DNA of 64,000 bases from Adhaeribacter_A terreus (lineage in GTDB: Bacteria > Bacteroidota > Bacteroidia > Cytophagales > Hymenobacteraceae). The notes beneath the pieces were generated by a model. The model was not told where the DNA came from and did not search any database. It saw nothing but the letters and a program-made list of their open reading frames with translations. Positions 15,304 through 24,254 of this stretch are shown here, piece after piece. Each line of letters opens with the position of its first letter. Position 1 is the first letter of the stretch. A program made the translations under genes and the position numbers. The stretch is from the NCBI RefSeq assembly GCF_042657365.1, contig NZ_JBHSKT010000004.1, positions 392,578-456,577 of the forward strand, given 5' to 3'.

Positions 15304-17559
15304 ATGTCAGACCGCAAGTCTATTTTGGTGTTATTGATTTTGCTAACCGGCTTGCTGGCGCTCATCTTCGGCGAGGCTTTTCTGCAACCTAACAGTTACC
15401 TTTTCGGCACCATGGGCGACAGCATAAAAAGCCTTTTCACATTTGCCTGGTACGTAAAATTTGACTCCGGCCTGCATTTTTCGGGCATGAATTATCCCTG
15501 GGGTGAACACATTGTTTTCACCGATAACCAACCACTTTTTTCGGTTCCGCTCCGCTACATAAACCGCTATCTTTTTCCGCTCGAAAACTACCTGGTTGGC
15601 ATTATAAACAGCATTGTTTTCTTCAGCATGCTGGCTTCGGCGGTGGTTTTGTTTTTCATTCTCCGGAAGTGTTTATTGCCGGCTTGGTTTGCCATTTTCG
15701 GGGCTATTTTAATTGTGTTGCTTTCGCCGCAGCATTACGTTATTTCGCACCAATATGCTTTAACCAATACGTTGATTTTACCAGCTATCTGGCTCACGAT
15801 CATCCGGTTATTTGAAAACCCGAACAAGTTGAGCCGCTACGTTTGGGTGGTACTGATTTTACTGGCCGCTGCTTTTGTGCACGTATATTTTTTACCCATG
15901 GGCGTGTTGCTGCTGGCCGGGCATTTTCTTTGGTTTCTGGTGCAACAATGGCAAAACAGAACTTTTAACCGGAAACAAATAGCTGGCTTGCTTTTAACCG
16001 CAACCCTGCCCTTAGTTCTTTTCAAAGCCTTCCTTTTCTTTACCGACAACATTACTGACCGCCCCGAAACGCCGGGCAATTTTATTGAAGGGAAAGCCAA
16101 TATTGCCGGCCTGTTTTATCCGGTCAGATCTGTAGCCGCAGCATTGCTGAAAACGGTATTTCACGTGCCAGGGGAGCAGAATTTCGGTTACATTGGTCTG
16201 GCTACTATTTTATGTGTTTTGCTGGCCGGCGTTAAAGCTTTTAGGTATTTACTGAAAGGTAATTTTAAAAAGATCGTTAACCCGGTTTTGCCGAAACCGC
16301 TGCAAATGGGTTTGTGGGCAGGCATCCTCATTTTAATTTTTGCCGCCGCCATTCCGTTCCGTTTCGGACTGATGCATTTGCTCGATTACATGCCGCCGCT
16401 TAAACAGTTCCGGGTTTTGCACCGCTTTGTGTGGCTGTATTACTACGTATTTACGGTTTTTGGCATTTTCATCATTTACCAGGTTTACAGATTTCTGAAA
16501 CTCCGAAGAAAACAAATTCTGGCGTATGGGTGGCTCCTGTTTATGCTGCTGCTTTGGCTGGCCGATGCGCTGGTTTTACTAAAAGTGGAAGCCGGCATTG
16601 TGAACATGAACAAGCTGGCAAAAGCGTTTTACGGCAAAGAAGCCTACCACCTGCCAGACTTATTAAAGCAAGCCAACCGCCAATCTTCCGACTTCCAGAT
16701 GATCATTCCGATCCCGTATTTTTCCGATGGCTCGGAGAAGATCGGGTATCATAACTGGGGCGGCACCATGTATCAATCCATGAAAGGCGCTTACCAAAGC
16801 GGCATTCCGTTGAGCACCGCCTCGCTGGCGCGCACTTCTATGAGCCAGGTTTTGCTGCGCACCCAATTGTTAAGCTCCGATTCCATTCAGAAAGAACTTT
16901 TACCGCAACTGCCCAACCAGAAACCGATCTTGGTAATGGTAACCGATTCGGCGGAAAAAGATTATGAAAAACGGCTGGTACAAAAGGCTAAATTTCTGGC
17001 GCGTTATAAAAATGTAGCGCTCTACGAACTTCCGCTGGCGGCTTTAAAAACGGTATATCTAGAGCCGGAAAAACCCAAAAAAGCAGCGTTGCAACATATA
17101 CCAAACAACGTTGTTTACGAAACTTTTTCCGGCAGAAATTCAGCAAAATGGTTGTACCGCAAAGGTGCTTTGGTTGCAAAAAAAGGCCCGGCGGTTTTAT
17201 TCAACAACGTTTTACCGAACGCTTCCGATAGCCTTGCTTATGAATTTTCGGTTTGGATAAACGCTACCACGGCCATTGGAATTCCGACTATAATGCTGAA
17301 AGAAATAAATGCACAAAACAACGTGGTAAACAAGGAAATTGTGAACCTGCGCGGCGCTACCGAAATTTATAAAGACTGGCTGAAAACCACGATCTACTTC
17401 AAGCTGAAAGACAAGCGAAACCGCATAAAAATTACCGCCGAAGGCAAAAACATTCTGGCCGATGAACTCATGATCAGGCCGGTAAAACATCCGTTCTATT
17501 TTTACGCCGAAGACCAGAAACAGCTTATCCGCAACAATTACCCGGTTTACCAGCCATAA
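15304..17559 (+). CDS. Large GT-C-like membrane protein, paralog family member 1
   Basis: 751 residues from the ATG of MSDRKSIL; an earlier in-frame codon would prefix 19 poorly matching residues. About ten to twelve membrane helices occupy residues 5-430, and the rest is a soluble extracytoplasmic domain. The first loop carries GDSIKS and NYPWGEHIVFTDNQPLF, matched in the genes at 21837 and 24255. The C-terminal domain has IPIPYFSDGSEK and ARTSMSQ, also shared. The layout resembles GT-C or YfhO-like glycosyltransferases that use lipid-linked sugars, but the sugar is unknown. A copy of the 30-bp element lies in frame near 17046. Confidence 0.75.
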   Translation: MSDRKSILVLLILLTGLLALIFGEAFLQPNSYLFGTMGDSIKSLFTFAWYVKFDSGLHFSGMNYPWGEHIVFTDNQPLFSVPLRYINRYLFPLENYLVGIINSIVFFSMLASAVVLFFILRKCLLPAWFAIFGAILIVLLSPQHYVISHQYALTNTLILPAIWLTIIRLFENPNKLSRYVWVVLILLAAAFVHVYFLPMGVLLLAGHFLWFLVQQWQNRTFNRKQIAGLLLTATLPLVLFKAFLFFTDNITDRPETPGNFIEGKANIAGLFYPVRSVAAALLKTVFHVPGEQNFGYIGLATILCVLLAGVKAFRYLLKGNFKKIVNPVLPKPLQMGLWAGILILIFAAAIPFRFGLMHLLDYMPPLKQFRVLHRFVWLYYYVFTVFGIFIIYQVYRFLKLRRKQILAYGWLLFMLLLWLADALVLLKVEAGIVNMNKLAKAFYGKEAYHLPDLLKQANRQSSDFQMIIPIPYFSDGSEKIGYHNWGGTMYQSMKGAYQSGIPLSTASLARTSMSQVLLRTQLLSSDSIQKELLPQLPNQKPILVMVTDSAEKDYEKRLVQKAKFLARYKNVALYELPLAALKTVYLEPEKPKKAALQHIPNNVVYETFSGRNSAKWLYRKGALVAKKGPAVLFNNVLPNASDSLAYEFSVWINATTAIGIPTIMLKEINAQNNVVNKEIVNLRGATEIYKDWLKTTIYFKLKDKRNRIKITAEGKNILADELMIRPVKHPFYFYAEDQKQLIRNNYPVYQP

Positions 17560-17581
17560 ATTTCGCTGAACTTTACGCTTG

Positions 17582-17652
17582 AAAAACGGTATCTCTGGCG
17601 GCTGAAAAACTCAAAGCGCCTTTACTTTTTACCGGCAAAACTATACCGTTTT
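17582..17652. repeat. Inverted pair of 30-bp elements
   Basis: Minus-oriented copy 17582-17612 (AAAAACGGTATC ... GAAAAACTC) and plus-oriented copy 17624-17652 (ACTTTTTACCGG ... CTATACCGTTTTC), 11 bases apart. Confidence 0.75.
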
Positions 17653-17818
17653 CTTGCAGACCGGATTTATCTAGTTAGTTGTTTACAAAATCTACGGAAG
17701 CATGTTTTTTAGCCGATGCGCGGGAGCTTGAATAATATACTAGCTTTGTATTTTATCTTCGCTTCTAAGAACAGAACTGTAAAGCCGGTTGTGTACTACA
17801 AACGGAAGAACATCTTAT

Positions 17819-19135
17819 ATGAAAAACAATTTTATTTCGCAGCGCTGGCAAGCTACAACCCTGATCTGCGCTTTATTTACGTTTGAACTTCTCCTGATAA
17901 CTTATTGGCGCAATAAATTCGGCGTGCTGGTTAGTCCGGTTCTATTCCTTTTCTTTTCCGTTGCCTTATCCGTAGCCTGTTTTAAGATCCAGCTCGACAG
18001 ACCAATTATGCCGGCGCTACAACACTACAAGGCCAACCTGGTTCCTAAAATTATCCTTACGGCTATTATTGCTTTTACCACCGGCCTGATCTTCATAAAA
18101 GAGCTAAAAATAATCATTGCCAATTTCGCCATCGACCCTAAGTTCTCCGATATTATTCCAGCGTTGCAGGTATATGTAAGGCGCTTTCTGGCAGATGAAT
18201 TTGTTTATGTGCCTTTTTCAGATTTTGGCTGGGAAATATTTCCGAATTACCTGCCCATGCAATGGCTCCCTTCTGTAGCGGCGCATTGGTTAGGCATAGA
18301 TTACCGGTTAATGGCGGCCATCGTTTTATTGGTTGGTTTTGCCGGTTATTGGGTTTTGGTAGCTAAATATGCCAGCAATCCGTCTGAACTGATCTTAAAA
18401 GGCCTGCTTCCGCTGGCTGCCATTTTAAGCCTGCTCCGCACCGATCCCGCTACTTTTGGGTACACCATCGAAATATTGATCTTTGGTTATTACTTTATTC
18501 TGGCCACCGGCATTTTCGTAAAGTCTCCCGTTTTAAGAGCAATCGGCATTGTGTTGTGCATCCTATCGCGGTTTTCTTTTGTTTTCTGGTTGCCGCTCTA
18601 TTTTCTTATTTTATTTTTTGATGAAAGCCGCAAAAGAACCCTCATTACCGCCGCTTGGGTATTGCTGGGAATTGTAGCCATTTATGTGGTGCCGTTTCTA
18701 TCGAAAGACTGGTCGATTTTTATAAAAGCGCAGCAAATGTATAGCGGCGCCGCTGTAGGTGAATGGCTGCACATGAATGACAAGGGCCAGCCTATGCACT
18801 TATATAACGGAATTGGCTTAGCTGTTTATTTTAATAAGTTTCTCGATTGGGAACTGGCAGACCGCATACGCGCCTTACGGAACACCATGATCTTTATGGC
18901 TTTATTAACGGTTGCAGTAAGCGGTTGGGTATATGTTAAATACCGGACGCGCATCGATTACCGCATCTTTCTGCTTATCAGTTTAAAATTATATTTAAGC
19001 ATTTTTTACGCTTTTATGCAGGTGCCCTATATTTATTTAACGGCACTGCCGGTGCTATTATCCTGCTTTATGGTCAGCCGGCTGGTTTTAGATCATCCGA
19101 AAAGCTTTATTCCTACAAAAGCGGAAACAACATAA
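17819..19135 (+). CDS. Polytopic membrane protein, GT87/DUF2029-like glycosyltransferase candidate
   Basis: 438 residues from the ATG of MKNNFISQ; an in-frame start ten codons upstream is less likely. About ten hydrophobic helices. An N-terminal extracytoplasmic loop contains DPKFSDIIPALQVYVRRF and VPFSDFGWEIFPNYLPMQWLP, and there is a central pair of long helices. The layout is that of GT-C transferases of the DUF2029 type, though no signature I can name is decisive. It is part of the glycosyltransferase block and has TAGCTTTG (17741-17748) upstream, which resembles a -7 element. Confidence 0.6.
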   Translation: MKNNFISQRWQATTLICALFTFELLLITYWRNKFGVLVSPVLFLFFSVALSVACFKIQLDRPIMPALQHYKANLVPKIILTAIIAFTTGLIFIKELKIIIANFAIDPKFSDIIPALQVYVRRFLADEFVYVPFSDFGWEIFPNYLPMQWLPSVAAHWLGIDYRLMAAIVLLVGFAGYWVLVAKYASNPSELILKGLLPLAAILSLLRTDPATFGYTIEILIFGYYFILATGIFVKSPVLRAIGIVLCILSRFSFVFWLPLYFLILFFDESRKRTLITAAWVLLGIVAIYVVPFLSKDWSIFIKAQQMYSGAAVGEWLHMNDKGQPMHLYNGIGLAVYFNKFLDWELADRIRALRNTMIFMALLTVAVSGWVYVKYRTRIDYRIFLLISLKLYLSIFYAFMQVPYIYLTALPVLLSCFMVSRLVLDHPKSFIPTKAETT

Positions 19136-19270
19136 CCGCCAGGCAAAGTCCGCTCTTAACCAGTTCTGCCTGAAATTTCTGCCGCTGAAGAAATAACTTC
19201 TGCGAAGCCTTTTAGGTCTTTGCTATTTTAACCGCCATTACCAAACCACACGTTCCGGCCGGTTTTCGGG

Positions 19271-19298
19271 TTTTTAAGCCGTTTTGCCTACCGTTTTT
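19271..19298 (+). repeat. 30-bp interspersed element
   Basis: TTTTTAAGCCGTTTT, then GCCTACCGTTTTT. The 294-base gap from 19136 to 19429 also holds further TACCG/CCGTTTTT half motifs to 19335 and a TATCTTTG -7 box at 19381-19388 for the next gene; no ORF is seen in it. Confidence 0.65.
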
Positions 19299-19429
19299 CA
19301 TACCGCATTTTTACCAACAAATCCGTTTTTTACCGCCGGAAGATTTCGGGGAGATTCCCTGCAGTGTTTGGTTTTTGTGTTATCTTTGCGGTTCTTTTAT
19401 CAACTTGTTACCCTAATATTATTTCCCGA

Positions 19430-20149
19430 ATGCCTGCCCACGCTTTAGATATCGTTCTTCCCTGTTACAACCCGATACCGAACTGGGCACAAAACCTGGT
19501 AAACAACGTGAACAGCCTGCGCCAGCGTTTGCCCGATACGGAGCTGCATTTGTACCTGGTAAACGACGGCTCGAGCAAAGGCGTAACCGACGAAGACCTG
19601 GTTTTTCTGCGTAAAAACATAGCGTTTTTCAACTACATTCATTACACCCAGAACGAAGGAAAAGGCCACGCATTGCGCGAAGGCGTGCAGCAAACCAAAC
19701 ACGAATTCTGCATTTATACCGACATCGATTTCCCGTACACCGAAGACAGTTTTCTGAAAGTTTACGAGCTGCTGCGTTCCGGAGAAGCCGATATTGTGGT
19801 AGGCATCCGCGACGAAGAATATTATGCCAGCGTGCCGCCAACCCGGGTTAAGATCAGCAAAACGCTACGGTTTTTTGCTAAAAAAATGCTCTCGCTGCCC
19901 GTAAACGATACCCAGGCCGGCCTGAAAGGTTTTAACCGCAAAGGCCGCGAAACCTTCCTGAAAACCACCATAGACCGTTACCTTTTCGACCTGGAGTTTT
20001 TGTTTGAAGCCAATAAGCAAAAGAACCTGCGCATAAAAGGCCTGAAAGTTACGCTGCGGCCGGGCATTATTTTCTCCAAAATGAATTCTAAAATTCTGCT
20101 GGAAGAAGGCTACAGTTTTGGCAAGATCTTTATGAAGCGTTTTTTCTAA
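19430..20149 (+). CDS. GT2 family glycosyltransferase
   Basis: 239 residues from the ATG of MPAHALDIV; an upstream start would include a hydrophobic leader not expected here. GT-A motifs: IVLPCYNPIPNW, LVNDGSSKG, NEGKGHALREGV and the metal-binding DIDFPYTEDSF. QAGLKGFNRKGRETFL and DRYLFDLEFLFEA are typical of the polyprenyl-phosphate sugar transferase branch. No membrane segments. A TATCTTTG box lies 42 bases before the ATG. An element copy lies in the reading frame at 19600-19629 (LVFLRKNIAFF). Confidence 0.85.
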   Translation: MPAHALDIVLPCYNPIPNWAQNLVNNVNSLRQRLPDTELHLYLVNDGSSKGVTDEDLVFLRKNIAFFNYIHYTQNEGKGHALREGVQQTKHEFCIYTDIDFPYTEDSFLKVYELLRSGEADIVVGIRDEEYYASVPPTRVKISKTLRFFAKKMLSLPVNDTQAGLKGFNRKGRETFLKTTIDRYLFDLEFLFEANKQKNLRIKGLKVTLRPGIIFSKMNSKILLEEGYSFGKIFMKRFF

Positions 20150-20179
20150 CCGGGCTTTTTTCGGCAGCAAACCTTCCGG

Positions 20180-20208
20180 TTTTTACTGCTTCTACCCTAC
20201 CGTTTTTT
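20180..20208 (+). repeat. 30-bp interspersed element immediately before a start codon
   Basis: TTTTTACTGCTTC, then TACCCTACCGTTTTTT. It ends two bases before the ATG at 20211. Confidence 0.7.
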
Positions 20209-20210
20209 AC

Positions 20211-21728
20211 ATGAAATTTTCGAAACTTGAAGCTTTTTCCGACAAACACCAGCGCCGCATTTTAATCAGTATCCTGGCGTTTTTCGGTCTGTGCTTTTCG
20301 CTTCTTTCGCTGGGCAACCATTACTTTTTCCGCACTTATGCCTACGATCTCGGGCTTTTCAACAACGCCGTTTACGATTACGCTCATTTCCGCTGGAACG
20401 ACAATACGGTAAAGCTTTACAACAACATTCTCAGCGATCATTTTACACTGCTGCACATTCCGTTCTCGCTTTTCTACTGGCTTTTCGGCTCTTATACCTT
20501 ACTCATTTTCCAGATTGCGTCCATTATTTTCGGAGCGGTGGGCGCGTACCGTTTCCATTTGCTGAAATTCGGAAAACCATTGCTGAGCTTTATTTTGCTG
20601 CTGCATTTCCTGAGTATCTGGGGCATTTATTCGGCGCTGGCTTACGATTACCACGATAATATTATTGCAGCCATGATGGTGCCGTGGTTTTTCCTTTATT
20701 TCCACCGCCAGAAATGGGCAAAAGCCAGCTTGTTTTTCCTGGTAATTCTCATCAGCAAAGAGAACATGGCTTTGTGGGCAATCTTCCTGAGTTTAGGTTT
20801 GGGAATGATGTATTTCCGGAATAAAGCCCATTGGAAACGCGCCTTGCTTTTTGCGTTGGTTGCGGCCGTTTATTTTATTGTAGTAGTCAAATTTATTGTT
20901 CCGGGCCTAGCCGTTGGCGACCGCAGCTACGATTACGTGAACAAATACGCCGTGCTCGGCAACGGTTTCTCGGAGATCATCACCAATTCGCTTACCAACC
21001 CGTGGCGGATCATAAAACTGCTTTTCGTAAACCACACCCCGGAACCGGAAAACGACTGGGCCAAAACCGAGTTACACGCCATGATCGTTGCTTCAGGCGG
21101 CTGGTCTTTGTTGCTCCAACCGGCTTACCTGTTCATGCTCATTCCAATTTATGCGCAAAAATTATTCAGTAACCACGCACTGGCCTGGGGAATCAATTAC
21201 CAGTATTCCATTGAATATGTGCCGGTTATAAACTTTGCACTGGCCGCTACGCTGGGCTGGTTTTCGGCGCAACGCCGGGTTTTGGTAGCTTTGTTTATGC
21301 TGGTGCTTACGGTTGCGGCTACTTTCCGGAGCTTCGATACCCGCATAAGCTGCTGCCTGGATAGGCCGGCCATTCAGTTTTACAAAAAGAAACATTTCCG
21401 CCGCTTTTTCGATGTTTCTGAGGCGTACCAGGCTTTAAAACTCATTCCGGATGGCGTTCCGGTAAGCGCTTCGCCGGTTTTTGTACCGCACCTGGCCAAC
21501 CGCGATTTTGTTTTTGAACTGCCTTTTGTCGGAAATTCGGAATACGTGATGTACCTGCAAAACGAATACCCGGAAAAAATTACTGACGCAGCTGAACTGA
21601 GTCTTTTGCACCGGGTAGAAAAATTACAGGCTTCGCCGAACTGGGAACTGATCTACAACCAGAATTTCATTTTAATTCTGAAGCGCAAACCCGGTACGCC
21701 GCCCGAAGAACCGGTAACTTTCAAATAA
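20211..21728 (+). CDS. DUF2079 polytopic membrane protein
   Basis: 505 residues, about nine to ten helices. DUF2079 signatures are HYFFRTYAYDLGLFNNAVYD at about residues 38-57, SDHFTLLHIPFSLFYWLF, YDYHDNIIAAMM and HALAWGINYQYS. The family is distantly related to GT-C enzymes and is thought to act on lipid-linked sugars (established for fold only). It shares the strand with the glycosyltransferase block, so a polysaccharide role is inferred. Confidence 0.85.
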   Translation: MKFSKLEAFSDKHQRRILISILAFFGLCFSLLSLGNHYFFRTYAYDLGLFNNAVYDYAHFRWNDNTVKLYNNILSDHFTLLHIPFSLFYWLFGSYTLLIFQIASIIFGAVGAYRFHLLKFGKPLLSFILLLHFLSIWGIYSALAYDYHDNIIAAMMVPWFFLYFHRQKWAKASLFFLVILISKENMALWAIFLSLGLGMMYFRNKAHWKRALLFALVAAVYFIVVVKFIVPGLAVGDRSYDYVNKYAVLGNGFSEIITNSLTNPWRIIKLLFVNHTPEPENDWAKTELHAMIVASGGWSLLLQPAYLFMLIPIYAQKLFSNHALAWGINYQYSIEYVPVINFALAATLGWFSAQRRVLVALFMLVLTVAATFRSFDTRISCCLDRPAIQFYKKKHFRRFFDVSEAYQALKLIPDGVPVSASPVFVPHLANRDFVFELPFVGNSEYVMYLQNEYPEKITDAAELSLLHRVEKLQASPNWELIYNQNFILILKRKPGTPPEEPVTFK

Positions 21729-21737
21729 TCTTGCCGG

Positions 21738-21768
21738 AAAAAACTGTATAAAAACCAGGCAAAAAACT
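21738..21768 (-). repeat. Diverged copy of the 30-bp element
   Basis: AAAAACTGTATAAA, then CAGGCAAAAAACTG. It keeps both A-rich boxes and the central TA but not the CG step. Confidence 0.45.
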
Positions 21769-21836
21769 GCCCGAAAACAATTCTGACCCGCGAATAAACC
21801 AGCTTTATTATTCGCCCAAACGTTAGCACCCCTGCA

Positions 21837-24107
21837 ATGAAAAACCGGATAGCCATACCAATAGTAATTTTGCTGAGCCTGGCTTTATTATGGCTGCTTT
21901 TCGGAAATGTGCTGTTACAGCCCGGCCAATACATGTTCGGTTACCTCGAAGACGGCACCAAAAACTACTACACCGCGGCTTATTTCATTAAATACAACCA
22001 GGGCTTGTGGTTTACCGGCCTTAATTATCCGTTCGGCGAACACATAACCTACACCGATAACCAGCCGCTTTTTGCCGTACTGCTTAACCTTATAAACCAA
22101 CGCATTTCGCCGGTCGCCGACCATACCATTGGCATTTACAACGTTTTTATGCTGGGAAGTTTGGTGGCTTGCGCGGTTTTCCTTTTCCTGATCTTAAGAG
22201 AAATAAAGCTGCCAGTCTGGTACGCAGTTTTGGCAGCCATTATCATAGCGTTTTTATCGCCGCAACTGTTTCGCATCCGGGCACATTACGCACTGGGCTA
22301 CGCCTTTTTCATCCCGATGTTCTGGTACTTCATCATCCGGATCTTCCGGGAGCCGAAAGCGATGATCTGGTACGTAGTTTATGCAATTGCCGGTTTGCTG
22401 GCGGTGTTCATTCATCCGTATTATGCGCTTATAAACCTGCTTTTGCTCGCTTCTTATTTGCTGGTCTATTACTTTCAGGAGAAGAAATTTCAGAAAATTA
22501 ACGGCAAACTTTTCATCGGACTTTTAGCAGCCGTTCTGATACCGTTATTGGTTTTCCAGGTTTACATGAAACTCACCGACCCGGTGCTGGACCGCCCGGA
22601 ATCGCCGTACGGTTTCACGGCTTACCGCACCAGTTTCAAGGCGTTATTCTTTCCTTTAGAAGCGCCTTTGCAAAAATACTGGCAGGCGGTTTTCGGCGAT
22701 AAAGAAGTGATCTGGGAAGGTTATGCGTACGTGGGGCAGGCGGCTTTTGTCGTGTTTTTGCTTACCCTTTTCAAGTTCTTTAAATTTGGAAAAAAGAAAC
22801 GCTGGAAACGCATTTTCCGGCCGGCTTTGCCTGCGCCACTGCGGGTTGGTTTGTGGGCTTCGGTGCTGGTGCTGCTTTTTGCGTTGGCTATTCCTATTAA
22901 ATGGGGTCTGGAAGGCATTTTAGACATTGTTCCGCCGCTGAAGCAATTCCGTTCCATCGGCCGTTTTGCCTGGATCTTCTATTACGTTTTCTCGGTTTAC
23001 GCCGCTTATTATCTTTTCCAGTTAGCGCGCCGTTTCCGGCTGCAGCACAAACCGGTTTTAGCTTTTGCAATCCCCGGAATTTTGCTGGCTTTCTGGACTT
23101 TCGAAGCCGTGAATAATGTTTATCAGAAAGCGCTTACCATAAAAGAAAACCGCGTGGCTGCCAGTTTTAACGGCGAAACCGGCAACTACACCCAACTGCT
23201 TCAAAAGCACAACCTCAAACCGGAAGATTTTCAGGCCATTTTACCGCTGCCTTATTTTAACGTAGGCTCCGAAAAGATCACCATTTTCCGCAACCCCGAA
23301 GCCGCCAACGAAGCCATGCGCGCCTCTTTGCACACCGGTTTGCCCATTGCCGCCAACCTGCTTTCGCGCACCTCGCTCAGCCAGGCTTTACAGCAATTGC
23401 AGTTACTCAGCAACCCGTTTACTCCAAAGGAAATTCTGCAAAAATATCCTTCTCAAAAACCTTTATTACTACTTGTTATACCCGATTCATTACAATCCGC
23501 GGAAGCAAACCTGGTAGCCAAAGCAAAGCTTATAACCGCGCAGCCACATTTCAGTTTATACCAACTTCCGCTCGATAGTTTATATGCCTCTTCTAAAAAT
23601 AAAACAGCCCTACCGGAAGGTTTAACGCAGCAAAATGGCCTGTATGTGAACAATAATCCCGGAATGGTGATCCGGAAAGATTTTGCTGAAAACGAAGGAG
23701 AAGGTTTGTTCGGGAAAGGTGCGCTGGCTTTAACCGAACGCAAAACCATGCTGCTTGATACGCTTATTAATGTGCCCGCAAACGGTTTGGAATTTGAATT
23801 TTCCTGCTGGGCTTCGGCGGTTACGCCCAACATGCCTTCGTTAACTTTGGAAGTAAAAAACCCGGCCGGCGAAGTGCTGCGCGAAGAAAAGATTTACTTC
23901 AACGCATCTACCGAAGTCTGGAACAACTGGCTATTTTCCCGCCACGTTTTCAGCGTTCCGGCCGGCAAAATGCAGCTTACCATCAGCACCAAAAGCAAAA
24001 AAGCCACCCTCGATAACCTGCTGCTCCGCCCGGTTAAAACCGACGTTTATTTTTACGGTGGCAAGAAGCAGATCTTATTCAAAAATAATCTACCGGCGTC
24101 GTATTAA
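21837..24107 (+). CDS. Large GT-C-like membrane protein, paralog family member 2
   Basis: 756 residues, about 45% similar by eye to the protein at 15304. Helix-rich residues 5-420 are followed by a soluble domain. Shared segments are GYLEDGTKN and NYPFGEHITYTDNQPLFA in the first loop, LPLPYFNVGSEK at about 480, and SRTSLSQALQQLQLLS. The acidic residue before the K/N in the first loop could be the catalytic base expected of GT-C enzymes; this is inference. The final 150 residues look like a jelly-roll domain. A 30-bp element copy is in frame at 22226-22255. Confidence 0.75.
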   Translation: MKNRIAIPIVILLSLALLWLLFGNVLLQPGQYMFGYLEDGTKNYYTAAYFIKYNQGLWFTGLNYPFGEHITYTDNQPLFAVLLNLINQRISPVADHTIGIYNVFMLGSLVACAVFLFLILREIKLPVWYAVLAAIIIAFLSPQLFRIRAHYALGYAFFIPMFWYFIIRIFREPKAMIWYVVYAIAGLLAVFIHPYYALINLLLLASYLLVYYFQEKKFQKINGKLFIGLLAAVLIPLLVFQVYMKLTDPVLDRPESPYGFTAYRTSFKALFFPLEAPLQKYWQAVFGDKEVIWEGYAYVGQAAFVVFLLTLFKFFKFGKKKRWKRIFRPALPAPLRVGLWASVLVLLFALAIPIKWGLEGILDIVPPLKQFRSIGRFAWIFYYVFSVYAAYYLFQLARRFRLQHKPVLAFAIPGILLAFWTFEAVNNVYQKALTIKENRVAASFNGETGNYTQLLQKHNLKPEDFQAILPLPYFNVGSEKITIFRNPEAANEAMRASLHTGLPIAANLLSRTSLSQALQQLQLLSNPFTPKEILQKYPSQKPLLLLVIPDSLQSAEANLVAKAKLITAQPHFSLYQLPLDSLYASSKNKTALPEGLTQQNGLYVNNNPGMVIRKDFAENEGEGLFGKGALALTERKTMLLDTLINVPANGLEFEFSCWASAVTPNMPSLTLEVKNPAGEVLREEKIYFNASTEVWNNWLFSRHVFSVPAGKMQLTISTKSKKATLDNLLLRPVKTDVYFYGGKKQILFKNNLPASY

Positions 24108-24124
24108 AGGCATGTTACTCTTAG

Positions 24125-24244
24125 AAAATGGTAGGGTTTCCGGCCATAAAAGTAGCTTCTTATTATCTGTAAATCGAAAACTCGAACAAACGAATAATCG
24201 AAACAAAAACGCTATGATTTCGGGCTTAAAAACTATAGCGTTCT
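24125..24244. repeat. Copies of the 30-bp element between convergent genes
   Basis: Copies at 24125-24154 and 24205-24233 (both AAAA...GGTA or CGCTA form), and an overlapping opposite half at 24221-24244 ending CTATAGCGTTCT, so the last two share their A/T core as an inverted pair. Confidence 0.7.
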
Positions 24245-24254
24245 GTTTTCAGAT

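Noticed and set aside
15247..15304. In-frame start 19 codons before the GT-C gene
   Set aside because: The added residues fall in a terminator/element region and do not match the paralogs, which begin near the later ATG.
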